64,000 nt of DNA, from positions 7,453-71,452 of the forward strand of contig DBIW01000010.1 in the NCBI GenBank assembly GCA_002296965.1. Reading direction: 5' to 3'. This DNA is from Treponema sp. UBA792. Its GTDB lineage: Bacteria > Spirochaetota > Spirochaetia > Treponematales > Treponemataceae. Position numbers and translations under genes: made by a program. Below, in pieces: positions 44,656 through 52,932 of this stretch (position 1 is its first letter; the number at the start of each line of letters is the position of its first letter). The notes beneath the pieces were generated by a model that saw only the letters and a list, made by a program, of their open reading frames with translations, was not told the origin of the DNA and ran no database searches.

Positions 44656-44684
44656 TTGTTTTTAGTCCTGATAAATTATAATAT
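44656..44684 (+). promoter_or_regulatory. Probable glmS promoter
   Basis: TTGTTT (44656-44661) with overlapping -10 candidates TATAAT (44677-44682, 15-base spacer) and TAATAT (44679-44684, 17-base spacer). It lies in the 128-base gap before glmS. The leader of about 60 bases is too short for a glmS ribozyme. Confidence 0.55.
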
Positions 44685-44749
44685 ATTGCAGTTTGAGGGA
44701 TCAGAATTCTCCGCGGGTTGCGGGTTAAATTTTATATTTTGGAGTTTAT

Positions 44750-46594
44750 ATGTGTGGAATCGTCGGTTATGTAGGAAACAGGCAGGCTTCGGCCGTGCTG
44801 ATAAATGCGCTGAAAAAACTGGAGTACCGTGGCTATGATTCAGCCGGAATCGCCGTGCTTGACGGAGAAAACATCATTGTCCGCAAGGCAAAAGGCGCGC
44901 TTAAAGTCCTGGAGGCAAAAATTGCGGACGAGACAATAAGAGGTTCCCTCGGAATCGGTCATACAAGATGGGCGACTCATGGAGAGCCAAGCGATATAAA
45001 CGCCCATCCGCACACAAATGCGGCCGGAACAATCTCGATAGTCCACAACGGGATAATAGAAAATTACGCTACAATCAAGGAAAGTCTTCAGGCGAAGGGC
45101 GTTGTATTTAAAAGCCAGACGGACACGGAAGTCGTTGTTCATCTTATAAACAGCAACTACGAGAAGTTAAATGATATTTTCGGGGCGGTTCTTGACACAT
45201 TGCGTCAGCTTGAAGGCTCTTATGCTCTTGCCGTTATGTGCAGCGATTATCCCGACCGTATAATTGCCGCGCGCAAGGAGTGTCCGCTTGTCGTCGGCTT
45301 GGGAAAAGGTGAGAATCTCATCGCATCTGATGTCCCGCCCTTGTTGGAATATACCCGCGATGTCTATTACCTTGAGGAAAGGGAGGTCGCGGTTCTTTAC
45401 ACCGATCATGTAGATCTTTTCAACCTTGCCGGTGAGCGTATAATAAGGAAGCCGTCCCATGTCGACTGGGATATGGAATCCGCGGAAAAGGGCGGTTATC
45501 CTCATTTCATGCTGAAGGAAATTCACGAGCAGCCGAAAGCGCTTCTGGACACAATGCGTCCGCGCGTTGTCAGGAATAATGACGGAAAGCCGGTTGACGT
45601 GCATTTTGAGGAGATGGCTTTTGGCGATGAATGGAAGAACGCTGGAAGGATTGTCATAACTGCCTGCGGAACCGCATATCATGCCGGCGTCGTGGCAAAA
45701 TATGCCTTTGAGAAACTAGCCAGGCTCAGAGTTGATGTCGATGTGGCAAGCGAATTCAGGTACAGAAATCCTATCCTTGACAAAAAAGATATTTTTATCG
45801 TGATAAGTCAGTCCGGAGAGACGGCCGACACGCTTTCCGCGCTGCGGCTCGCAAAGGCTCAGGGACTCAAGGTGATTGCGATAACAAACTGCGTCGGCTC
45901 AACTGTCACAAGGGAGGCGGATGAAGTCGTCTACACCTGGGCGGGTCCTGAGATAGCGGTCGCATCTACAAAGGCGTATACGACCCAGCTGATGTGCCTG
46001 TATCTTCTTGCTGTCAAGGCCGGAAAACTCCGCGGAATTCTTTCCGATGATGATGTCTCGTCGTGCCTTGCCGAGCTTGAGACCGTTCCCGATAAAGTCC
46101 AGCAGATTCTTGACAACAAAGAGGTGATTCAGAAATTCGCCTCAAGGCAGTTCAACAAGGACAAGGTTTTCTACATAGGCCGTCAGTTTGACAGCGCGAC
46201 AAGCCTTGAGTCCGCGCTTAAGCTCAAGGAAGTCAGTTATATGCACAGCGAGGCGTTTCCGGCAGGAGAGCTCAAGCACGGCCCGATTGCTCTTATCGAC
46301 AATTCCACGCTTGTCGTGGCAATCGCTTCCGTTCCGGCTCTCTATGACAAAATCGGCTCGAATATTGTCGAGGTGAGAACGCGCGGCGCGAATGTCCTTG
46401 TGATAACGCAGGATGAGACCGATTCTTTCCGCAACAAGGTTGATGAGGAATTCCAGATTCCGCCGGTTTCCGACACGCTTTCGTCTCTGCTTACGATTAT
46501 TCCGGCCCAGCTTTTCGCCTATTACTGTGCTGTTCTCCGAGGCTTTGATCCGGACAAACCGCGCAATCTGGCAAAAAGCGTTACCGTGGAATAA
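44750..46594 (+). CDS. glmS: Glutamine-fructose-6-phosphate aminotransferase
   Basis: 614 residues. Cys2 of MCGIVGYVG is the glutaminase nucleophile; EYRGYDSAG and GHTRWATHGEPS follow. The C-terminal half holds two SIS sugar-isomerase domains (ISQSGETADT, STKAYTTQ) and ends LAKSVTVE. It makes glucosamine-6-phosphate for the cell wall. Stop overlaps the start of the ANTAR gene (TAATG), so they are translationally coupled. Confidence 0.98.
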   Translation: MCGIVGYVGNRQASAVLINALKKLEYRGYDSAGIAVLDGENIIVRKAKGALKVLEAKIADETIRGSLGIGHTRWATHGEPSDINAHPHTNAAGTISIVHNGIIENYATIKESLQAKGVVFKSQTDTEVVVHLINSNYEKLNDIFGAVLDTLRQLEGSYALAVMCSDYPDRIIAARKECPLVVGLGKGENLIASDVPPLLEYTRDVYYLEEREVAVLYTDHVDLFNLAGERIIRKPSHVDWDMESAEKGGYPHFMLKEIHEQPKALLDTMRPRVVRNNDGKPVDVHFEEMAFGDEWKNAGRIVITACGTAYHAGVVAKYAFEKLARLRVDVDVASEFRYRNPILDKKDIFIVISQSGETADTLSALRLAKAQGLKVIAITNCVGSTVTREADEVVYTWAGPEIAVASTKAYTTQLMCLYLLAVKAGKLRGILSDDDVSSCLAELETVPDKVQQILDNKEVIQKFASRQFNKDKVFYIGRQFDSATSLESALKLKEVSYMHSEAFPAGELKHGPIALIDNSTLVVAIASVPALYDKIGSNIVEVRTRGANVLVITQDETDSFRNKVDEEFQIPPVSDTLSSLLTIIPAQLFAYYCAVLRGFDPDKPRNLAKSVTVE

Positions 46595-47172
46595 TGGATT
46601 CGTGTCTCCTGGTCTGCGGCACAATCCGTCATGCCGAGGGATTCGCCGCCATGACCGGACTTGCAGAAACCGTTGATTTGACTGTCGGCACGGATCTTGT
46701 GGCCGCGCGCGGGCTGATTTCCGCAGGGAAATTTGATTTTTTGGTTACGGATTACGGAATTTTTGATGAGGAGGCCGCGGATTTTTCTGTCATGGCGGCG
46801 GAAACGACAAAATCCTGTCCGCTTCTTGTCACATCGCTTCCAGAAGATTCTCCGGCGGCTCAGGATGCATGGGATGCCGGAGTCTACGTAATCCGGCGTC
46901 CCGTTGATATTCCGGAATTCCGCAGGGCGATGAGGCTTCTGCGTTCCGTAAAGCTCCGGATGGAGCATTTTGATCGGGAAAACCGGGAACTTCAGCGGAA
47001 AATGGAGGAGTCCAAACTGATAAACAGGGCAAAATGTGTTCTGATTCAGTATCTGAACATGACCGAGGAGCAGGCGCATAAATACATCGAGAAGCAGGCG
47101 ATGAATATGCGGCGCAGCAGAACTTCGGTTGCGGAGAGTATTCTGCGCACTTATGATGAAATCGGGTATTGA
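46594..47172 (+). CDS. ANTAR-domain regulator with degenerate receiver
   Basis: 192 residues. Residues 1-120 resemble a response-regulator receiver: LVTDYG has the phospho-acceptor-like Asp, but the usual acidic pair after strand 1 is missing and the lysine position reads RRP. A coiled helix (VKLRMEHFDRENRELQRKMEES) leads into an ANTAR RNA-binding domain (INRAKCVLIQYLNMTEEQAHKYI, then SRTSVAESIL). ANTAR proteins prevent transcription termination by binding paired hairpins. Overlap with glmS suggests amino-sugar or nitrogen control. Confidence 0.85.
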   Translation: MDSCLLVCGTIRHAEGFAAMTGLAETVDLTVGTDLVAARGLISAGKFDFLVTDYGIFDEEAADFSVMAAETTKSCPLLVTSLPEDSPAAQDAWDAGVYVIRRPVDIPEFRRAMRLLRSVKLRMEHFDRENRELQRKMEESKLINRAKCVLIQYLNMTEEQAHKYIEKQAMNMRRSRTSVAESILRTYDEIGY

Positions 47173-47197
47173 TTTATTTTTTACAATCCGCTATATT
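47169..47197 (+). promoter_or_regulatory. Promoter of the tRNA-Ala gene
   Basis: TTGATT (47169-47174), a 17-base spacer, and TATATT (47192-47197). Transcription would start about seven bases before the tRNA. The -35 overlaps the end of the ANTAR gene. Confidence 0.65.
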
Positions 47198-47210
47198 GTA
47201 GAAACTTTTT

Positions 47211-47283
47211 GGGGATGTAGCTCACCTGGTAGAGCGACAGGTTCGCAATCTGTAGGTAGTCGGTTCGAGTCCGATCATCTCCA
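47211..47283 (+). tRNA. tRNA-Ala (anticodon CGC)
   Basis: 73 bases. Acceptor GGGGATG pairs with CATCTCC, including the G3-U70 pair that is the alanine identity element. D arm GCTC/GAGC, anticodon stem ACAGG/TCTGT with loop TTCGCAA (anticodon CGC), T arm GTCGG/CCGAT with loop TTCGAGT, discriminator A. CCA is not encoded. It reads GCG codons. Confidence 0.93.
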
Positions 47284-47316
47284 CTTTTATCCTATTCATT
47301 CCAAGATGGAACTCTA

Positions 47317-48222
47317 ATGTCCAGATTTCTTTCTTTCTGTCTAAGCGCGACAATCCAAAAAACCGTAACATTCGGAAATCTTGAGCTGGCGAAGGTGAAC
47401 CGTTCTGAATTCTACAGGATGGACGCTTCCGGAAAGGCCGTGAATTCTGCCCGCGTGATGAATCAGCTTGAACCGGGCTGCGTGACCGCCGTGTGTCCGC
47501 TGGGCGCGAAAAATTCCGCTCTTTTTCTGGAGCTTGCGGCGCGTGACTCGATTCCTGTGCTTCATGTCGAGATTCCCGGTTACACAAGGGAATGTCTTAC
47601 TCTTCTTGACAGGCTGCGCGGCACGACGACGGAAATCGTCATAACCGAACCTGCGGATGCCGGAGACTGTTCTGAGCAGGAAGCCGGACTTGTCGGGTTT
47701 ATTGACGGAATTCTTCCTTCTGTTGACGGAGTGCTGATTGCAGGAAGCCGTCCTGAGGTCTGGTCAGACGGACTTGTAGCCTGCGCCGCAAAAATGGCGG
47801 TTTCCGCCGGAAAAATCCTGCTTGCCGATTATTGCGGCGAGGATTTGAGGCGGACCCTTGCAGTATGCACGCCTTCCGTAATAAAAATAAATGAAGAGGA
47901 ATTCTCAAGAACATTCGGATTTGACACGTATCTGCCGGAAGATGTGCTGATGAAGGCTGTGGCCGGAAAAAGCCGCGAATTTGGCAACATGGTTGTCGTT
48001 ACGCGCGGAAAAAACGACACTTTCGCCGCGGACCACGGAGAATTCTTCCGTTTTCCTGCTGAGACGGTAAGGGCGGTGAACACGACGGCCTGCGGAGATT
48101 CTTTCAGCGCGGGATTTCTGCATGAATATGTTTTGTCCGGGAAGTTCGAGAATGCCCTTTCCAAGGGAACTTATTGCGCCGCCAGAAATGCTGAACGTGA
48201 ATGTCCCGGTTCGATAGTGTGA
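47317..48222 (+). CDS. PfkB-family sugar kinase, 1-phosphofructokinase/tagatose-6-phosphate kinase type
   Basis: 301 residues. GKAVNSARVMNQL corresponds to the substrate-binding GKGINVARVL of FruK/LacC; GYTRECLTLLDRLRGTTTEI to their GETRxNxxxxx...TEI; KINEEEF is the typical NxxE block; TTACGDSFSAGF holds the catalytic GD. The substrate, likely a phosphosugar, is not certain. It follows tRNA-Ala by 33 bases and precedes znuA by 22. Confidence 0.85.
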   Translation: MSRFLSFCLSATIQKTVTFGNLELAKVNRSEFYRMDASGKAVNSARVMNQLEPGCVTAVCPLGAKNSALFLELAARDSIPVLHVEIPGYTRECLTLLDRLRGTTTEIVITEPADAGDCSEQEAGLVGFIDGILPSVDGVLIAGSRPEVWSDGLVACAAKMAVSAGKILLADYCGEDLRRTLAVCTPSVIKINEEEFSRTFGFDTYLPEDVLMKAVAGKSREFGNMVVVTRGKNDTFAADHGEFFRFPAETVRAVNTTACGDSFSAGFLHEYVLSGKFENALSKGTYCAARNAERECPGSIV

Positions 48223-48244
48223 TTTGTTTGACTCTGGAAAATTT

Positions 48245-49267
48245 ATGAAAGAAAAGAACTCCTTCAATGTCATTTCCGCCGTCATGATTTTGTTTCTGTG
48301 CGGTGCGGTTCTGTCATGTTCTGCAAAAAAGAACGTTTCTCCGCGGAAATTCAGCATGGTTGCGACCGGATTTCCGTGTTACGATTTTGCCCGCGCGGTC
48401 GCCGGAACAGGAGACGCTTCCAGAAATTACGTCTTTTTAGGAATGGAGAATACCGGCGCCGAAATCACAATGCTGATAAAGCCCGGAATGGAAGTTCATT
48501 CGTTTGATCCTTCTCCGGTGGACATAATTTCAATCCGGAATGCGGACCTTTTTGTTCATGTCGGCGGAGAAAGCGACGAGTGGGTGGAGAAAATCATGGA
48601 TTCGTTTTCCGGGGCTGAAATTCCTACATTCGTTTTTATGGAAAATGTCCGGCTGCTGGAAGAGGATGAGGAGTCTGTGCTGGAGGATGAGGAAAAGCCG
48701 CACGGACACCATGGACCTGGGCACGGGGAGAATGTCCACGAGGCGGACGAGCATGTATGGACATCGCCTGAAAATTCCGTCCTTATCGTGAATGCGCTTG
48801 CGGAGAGGCTTTCCGGGCTGAATCCGCAGAACCGGGACGCATACAGGAAAAACGCCGGAATATACACTGCGCTTATCGTGGAGCAGGCGCGGAAAATCCG
48901 GGATGTCGTGAATTCAAAGGAGGAGCGGTTCATCGTGATGGGCGACCGTTTTCCTCTCAGATATTTTGCGGACGAATTCGGAATTGAATATGTCGCCGCT
49001 TTTTCCGGCTGTTCAACTGCTGTTGAGGCCAGTCCGGCTACGCTTGCGGCTTTAATCGCCACGGTCAGGGAGAAAAAACTGCCGGCGGTGTTCACGATAG
49101 AGCTCAGCAACCGCAAGATAGCTTCCGTTGTCGCTGAGTCGTCGGGCGCGGAGGTGATTGAGCTTAATGCGGCGCACAATCTTACAAAAAAACAGTTTGA
49201 TTCTGAGTTTTCGTATATAGATGCGCTTTCTGATAACGCCGATGCGCTTGCGCGCGGAATGAGGTGA
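48245..49267 (+). CDS. znuA: Zinc ABC transporter substrate-binding lipoprotein
   Basis: 340 residues from the ATG at 48245 (an in-frame TTG 21 bases earlier is less likely). Signal peptide with lipobox VLSC. The family's metal ligands fit GMEVHSFDPS and GVTxxH-like blocks, and an acidic then histidine-rich loop (EEDEESVLEDEEKPHGHH onwards, near 140-170) is typical of zinc rather than manganese receptors. Operon with znuC and znuB. Confidence 0.92.
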   Translation: MKEKNSFNVISAVMILFLCGAVLSCSAKKNVSPRKFSMVATGFPCYDFARAVAGTGDASRNYVFLGMENTGAEITMLIKPGMEVHSFDPSPVDIISIRNADLFVHVGGESDEWVEKIMDSFSGAEIPTFVFMENVRLLEEDEESVLEDEEKPHGHHGPGHGENVHEADEHVWTSPENSVLIVNALAERLSGLNPQNRDAYRKNAGIYTALIVEQARKIRDVVNSKEERFIVMGDRFPLRYFADEFGIEYVAAFSGCSTAVEASPATLAALIATVREKKLPAVFTIELSNRKIASVVAESSGAEVIELNAAHNLTKKQFDSEFSYIDALSDNADALARGMR

Positions 49268-49273
49268 GCTTTT

Positions 49274-50065
49274 ATGGAAGAAAATATAATCAGCTGCCGG
49301 AATGTCACTGTAAAGTACGGTTCCTACACCGCGCTTTCTGATATTTCCTTTGATTTCCGGCGGGGGGAATATCTGTGCATCGTCGGTGCGAACGGTTCGG
49401 GCAAATCGACGCTTGTAAAGACTCTTCTTGGACTTGTAAAGCCGTTTTCCGGACAGATTGAATTTGTCCGCCACGGAACTGGTTATCTGAGCCAGCAGCA
49501 TTCGGTAAGAAGGGATTTTCCGGCTTCCGTTCAGGAGGTTGTGCTTTCCGGAGTTCTCGGCGCGCGCCGCGGAATTCTGCGTTTCTGTCCTGTCTACACA
49601 AAACAGGAGAAGCTGCTTGCCCGTGAGAATGCGGAGCGGCTTGGAATCGGGACGCTTATGAGCCGCCCGTTCAGCACTTTGAGCGGCGGACAGATGCAGC
49701 GTGTCCTGCTTGCCAGAGCGCTCTGCGCATCTGGCTCATTCCTCGTGCTTGACGAGCCGGTGAACGGACTGGATCCGGTTGTGACCGATGAGCTTTATTC
49801 CGTCGTGCGCGAGCTGAACAGAAAGGATGGAGTAGGAATTCTAATGGTGAGCCACGACATCCACCGGGCGGTTCAGAATGCCACACACATCCTTCATCTT
49901 GACCACAAAATTCTTTTCTGGGGAACTTCCGCGGAATATCAGGAGACTGCCCTTTACAGAAAGATGGGCGAGGTTGAGACCTGCGCGACCCATGCCTGCA
50001 CCCACTGCGGAGCCGGATGCACCGCAAGCCACATAAATATTTTTCCAGGAGCCAGCCATGACTGA
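49274..50065 (+). CDS. znuC: Zinc ABC transporter ATPase with Cys/His-rich tail
   Basis: 263 residues. Walker A GANGSGKST, signature LSGGQMQR, Walker B FLVLDEP, and the H-loop His in VSHDIH are all present. The last 30 residues carry CATHACTHCGAGC and more histidines, a plausible metal-sensing tail not found in most ZnuC. The end overlaps znuB by eight bases. Confidence 0.95.
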   Translation: MEENIISCRNVTVKYGSYTALSDISFDFRRGEYLCIVGANGSGKSTLVKTLLGLVKPFSGQIEFVRHGTGYLSQQHSVRRDFPASVQEVVLSGVLGARRGILRFCPVYTKQEKLLARENAERLGIGTLMSRPFSTLSGGQMQRVLLARALCASGSFLVLDEPVNGLDPVVTDELYSVVRELNRKDGVGILMVSHDIHRAVQNATHILHLDHKILFWGTSAEYQETALYRKMGEVETCATHACTHCGAGCTASHINIFPGASHD

Positions 50066-50879
50066 TATGATTTTGTCGCTTTTCTCGTACAGTTTTATTG
50101 TCCGCGCGCTTGTCGCCGGTTCGCTTGTCGCGTTATGTTCCGCTCTTCTTGGTGTCACGCTCGTTCTCAAACGCTATTCGATGATAGGCGACGGTCTAAG
50201 TCACGTCGGATTCGGAGCTCTTGCCGTTGCCATGGCGTTGAATCTGTCTCCGCTTGCGGTTTCTGTTCCTGTGTCCGTGCTTGCGGCGTTCCTCCTTCTG
50301 CGGATAAGCTCATCGGAGGGCGGAATAAACGGCGATGCGGCAATCGCCCTGATTTCTGCCAGTTCACTTGCGCTTGGAATTCTGATTACCAGTGCGGTCA
50401 GCGGACTCAACACCGATGTCACGTCGTATCTTTTCGGGTCGGTTCTTGCGCTTTCTAAAACCGATGTCCTGATTTCCGTCGTGCTTAGCGCCGTGGTGAT
50501 TGTCCTCTTCGTCTGCTGCTACAGGAATATTTTTCTTGTGACGTTCGACTCAACGTTCGCCACCGCCGCAGGGATAAATTCCGCCGCCTACGACCGTCTT
50601 ATCGCCGTTCTGACCGCGCTCACCGTTGTCGTGGGAATGAGGCTGATGGGATCCATGATGATTTCCAGCCTGATAATTTTTCCGGCTCTTACATCCATGC
50701 GCGTGTTCAGGAGCTTTTTTTCAGTCACCGTCTGTTCCTCCGTCCTTTCCGTCATCTGTTTTTTTGCCGGAATAATGATTTCCTTTGTGTTCTCGCTTCC
50801 GGCCGGTGCCAGCATTGTCGCTGTGAATCTGGCCGCGTTCGTTATTTTCTGGCTTGCTGGAAAAATCCTCAAAAAATAG
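50058..50879 (+). CDS. znuB: Zinc ABC transporter permease
   Basis: 273 residues with about eight membrane helices and the ABC-3 family motif LVALCSALLGVTLVLKRYSMIGDGLSHVGFG. GMRLMGSMMISSLIIFPALTSM is the conserved helix of the same family. Translationally coupled to znuC. Inner membrane. Confidence 0.96.
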   Translation: MTDMILSLFSYSFIVRALVAGSLVALCSALLGVTLVLKRYSMIGDGLSHVGFGALAVAMALNLSPLAVSVPVSVLAAFLLLRISSSEGGINGDAAIALISASSLALGILITSAVSGLNTDVTSYLFGSVLALSKTDVLISVVLSAVVIVLFVCCYRNIFLVTFDSTFATAAGINSAAYDRLIAVLTALTVVVGMRLMGSMMISSLIIFPALTSMRVFRSFFSVTVCSSVLSVICFFAGIMISFVFSLPAGASIVAVNLAAFVIFWLAGKILKK

Positions 50880-50962
50880 GGCAAAATCCTTATTGTATGT
50901 CCGGGCTTTATAGAAGAGACTCTACGTACAACAAAAACGATAATTATCTTTTGGAGTTTCAG

Positions 50963-51937
50963 ATGATAGAGAAAAAGCCTCTTGTACGCGACTTGTATAC
51001 GGCCGATCCTTCGGCGCACGTTTTTAACGGAAAAATCTACATTTATCCTTCTCATGACCGTGATATTGAAATCGAGAACAATGACAACGGCGATCAGTAT
51101 GACATGACGGATTATCATGTCTACGAGATGGACAGCACGGAGACATATCCTAGGGACTGCGGAGTCGCGCTCTCGCTGGAGGATATTCCGTGGGCATCAA
51201 AACAGGTCTGGGCACCCGACTGTGTGGAGAAGGACGGGATTTATTATTTTGTTTTTCCGGCGCGAGACAAGGACGGATTTTTCCGCATAGGAATTGCAAC
51301 CTCAAAAAATCCTGCCGGGCCGTTCAAGGCTGAGCCGGAGCCTATAAAGGGAACATACAGCATTGATCCGTGTATGTTTCCGGATACGGACGGAAAATTC
51401 TATCTTACGGTCGGCGGAATCTGGGGCGGTCAGCTTGACAAATACCGCAACAATGTCTACGACGAGAACAACCGCGAGCCGGAAGGTGACGAGCCGGCTG
51501 TGTGTCCCAAAATCGCGCTGATGAAGGACAGCCTCAAGGAGCTTGCGGAGGAGCCGCGTGATCTTGTGATTACGGACGGTGACGGAATTCCGCTTAAAGG
51601 CGGCGACCATGAGCGCAGGTATTTTGAGGATCCGTGGCTTTTCAAAAAGGACGGAATTTATTATTTCACATATTCGTCCGGGGATACGCATCAGCTTCAT
51701 TGGGCGACCTCATCCGATGTGTACGGGCCTTACAAGTACGGCGGAGTGATTCTGACTCCTGTGCTCGGCTGGACCACGCACCATTCAATCCTAGAATTCA
51801 ACGGAAAATGGTATATGTTCTATCACGACTGCGAGCTCTCCGGCGGAATAAACCACAAGCGCAACATAAAATTCTGCACGCTTGAATTCAATGCGGACGG
51901 AAGCATAAAGACGATAGACGGAAGCATTGGAAAATAA
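50963..51937 (+). CDS. Glycoside hydrolase family 43 (arabinofuranosidase/xylosidase-like)
   Basis: 324 residues, a single propeller domain without signal peptide, so cytoplasmic. The ATG at 50963 is chosen for its GGAG site; a longer start at 50897 lacks conserved sequence. TADPSAHVFNG holds the base Asp, SIDPCMFPDTDG the second Asp, and RYFEDPWLFKKDG the acid Glu. HHSILEFNGKWYMFYHD is a common family block. It ends with a terminator and is probably a single-gene unit. Confidence 0.93.
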   Translation: MIEKKPLVRDLYTADPSAHVFNGKIYIYPSHDRDIEIENNDNGDQYDMTDYHVYEMDSTETYPRDCGVALSLEDIPWASKQVWAPDCVEKDGIYYFVFPARDKDGFFRIGIATSKNPAGPFKAEPEPIKGTYSIDPCMFPDTDGKFYLTVGGIWGGQLDKYRNNVYDENNREPEGDEPAVCPKIALMKDSLKELAEEPRDLVITDGDGIPLKGGDHERRYFEDPWLFKKDGIYYFTYSSGDTHQLHWATSSDVYGPYKYGGVILTPVLGWTTHHSILEFNGKWYMFYHDCELSGGINHKRNIKFCTLEFNADGSIKTIDGSIGK

Positions 51938-51956
51938 TATTCCGGAAAACAGATGG

Positions 51957-51988
51957 GACGGCTGCCGGTGTTATGGCGGCCGTTTTTT
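51957..51988 (+). terminator. Terminator of the second GH43 gene
   Basis: ACGGCTGCC (51957-51965) pairs with GGCGGCCGT (51974-51982) including one G-T pair, then seven T residues. Confidence 0.92.
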
Positions 51989-52060
51989 TATGCGGGAAAA
52001 TCCTGCCGAGATGAATGAGGCCCGATTCTGGATATAGGTGTATGCATGAACCGCATAAAT

Positions 52061-52093
52061 AAAAAAAGATTCCGTGCTGACGGAATCTTTTTT
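52061..52093 (-). terminator. Bidirectional terminator after the CAT tRNA
   Basis: AAAAAAGATTCCGT (52062-52075) pairs with ACGGAATCTTTTTT (52080-52093) around GCTG. The A run at 52061-52067 is the T tract for the minus strand and the T run at 52088-52093 for the plus strand, so it can stop both the tRNA transcript and read-through from GH43. Confidence 0.9.
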
Positions 52094-52165
52094 GGGCCAT
52101 CTAAGACTTGAACTTAGGACCAAAGGATTATGAGTCCTCTGCTCTAACCACTGAGCTAATGGCCC
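52093..52165 (-). tRNA. tRNA with anticodon CAT, probably tRNA-Ile2
   Basis: 73 bases. Acceptor GGGCCAT/ATGGCCC, D arm GCTC/GAGC, anticodon stem GAGGA/TCCTT with loop CTCATAA, T loop TTCAAGT. CCA is not encoded. The D-loop (AGTGGTTA) and the TTGGTC variable region resemble E. coli tRNA-Ile2, in which C34 is changed to lysidine so that it reads AUA. An elongator tRNA-Met is the alternative; it is not initiator tRNA because the anticodon stem lacks three G-C pairs. Confidence 0.88.
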
Positions 52166-52203
52166 GAATGTTTTTGGATGATAGCATATTTCCTGTCAGT
52201 TGG

Positions 52204-52896
52204 TCAACACTCTGAATCCAGTTCAGCAATAAGTCCCGGAAGACCGTAGATAGAGTCAAGCCGGAGCGTCTTTCCTTTCTCCGGATTTCCGCCCTGTTTT
52301 ACGGCCTCCGCATCTCCGCTCAGCTTCCGTCCGTTTTTGTTTCCGACAAGAACCGCCGTTCCTCCAAGAGCCGCCCATCCGTCCGTATATTTTGTCATGT
52401 CGTCCAGAAAAAGCGTCGTCCCTATTTCCGCTCCCGTTTTTGAAAGCGCCGTCGTGTATGCCTGCGGATACGGTTTGCCCAGAAAGCCGCAGTCGCGTAT
52501 GTCGCATACGGCGGAAAAAAGGTCGCCGATTCCGAGCTTCGCAAGAACCCTGTCCGCGTGTTCCCTTGGCGCGTTTGTAAGAATGGATTTGGGATAATCC
52601 AGAGAAATCAGGAAATTCCTCAGCCCTTCCTGAGGCGGCAGCTCGTCCGCCTCGTTTTCCGGATGCACGTGGGCAAGAAATTTCTCCACGTCTGTAAATC
52701 CTTCCGCCCGGAGCCATTCAAGCGTTGTCGAATAATGCGTTATCCGGTCGGCGCGCAGACGGACGGCCTCATCCGGAGACACATTGAAGAATTCGGCGAC
52801 ACATTCGAGCATCCGGCGTGTTATTCCTCTGTCCATTTCGGAGGATGACGGATAAAGTGTGTTGTCAAGGTCAAAAAGAAGGTGACGGATTTTCAT
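52204..52896 (-). CDS. HAD-family phosphatase, pyrimidine 5'-nucleotidase type
   Basis: 230 residues from the ATG at 52896. Motif I LLFDLDNTLYP has the nucleophile and acid Asp pair; motif II SILTNAP; motif III Lys in FLGKPYPQAY; motif IV TLFLDDMTKYTDG. The type resembles SDT1/YjjG nucleotidases. A TATAAT lies only six bases upstream of the ATG with no ribosome-binding site, so the mRNA may be leaderless. A longer start (52938) is possible but adds unrelated residues. Confidence 0.88.
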   Translation of the reverse strand: MKIRHLLFDLDNTLYPSSSEMDRGITRRMLECVAEFFNVSPDEAVRLRADRITHYSTTLEWLRAEGFTDVEKFLAHVHPENEADELPPQEGLRNFLISLDYPKSILTNAPREHADRVLAKLGIGDLFSAVCDIRDCGFLGKPYPQAYTTALSKTGAEIGTTLFLDDMTKYTDGWAALGGTAVLVGNKNGRKLSGDAEAVKQGGNPEKGKTLRLDSIYGLPGLIAELDSEC

Positions 52897-52902
52897 GCGC
52901 AC

Positions 52903-52932
52903 ATTATATGACGAACCGTCCGTTTTAAACAA
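52903..52932 (-). promoter_or_regulatory. Possible leaderless promoter of the HAD gene
   Basis: On the minus strand, TTGTTT (52927-52932), an 18-base spacer and TATAAT (52903-52908). The transcription start would fall at the HAD ATG itself. The -35 lies inside the 3' end of the upstream zinc-ribbon gene. Confidence 0.5.

Noticed and set aside
44622-44749. glmS ribozyme in the glmS leader
   Set aside because: The leader is about 60 bases after the best promoter and shows none of the ribozyme's paired core. The ribozyme is known mainly from Firmicutes.
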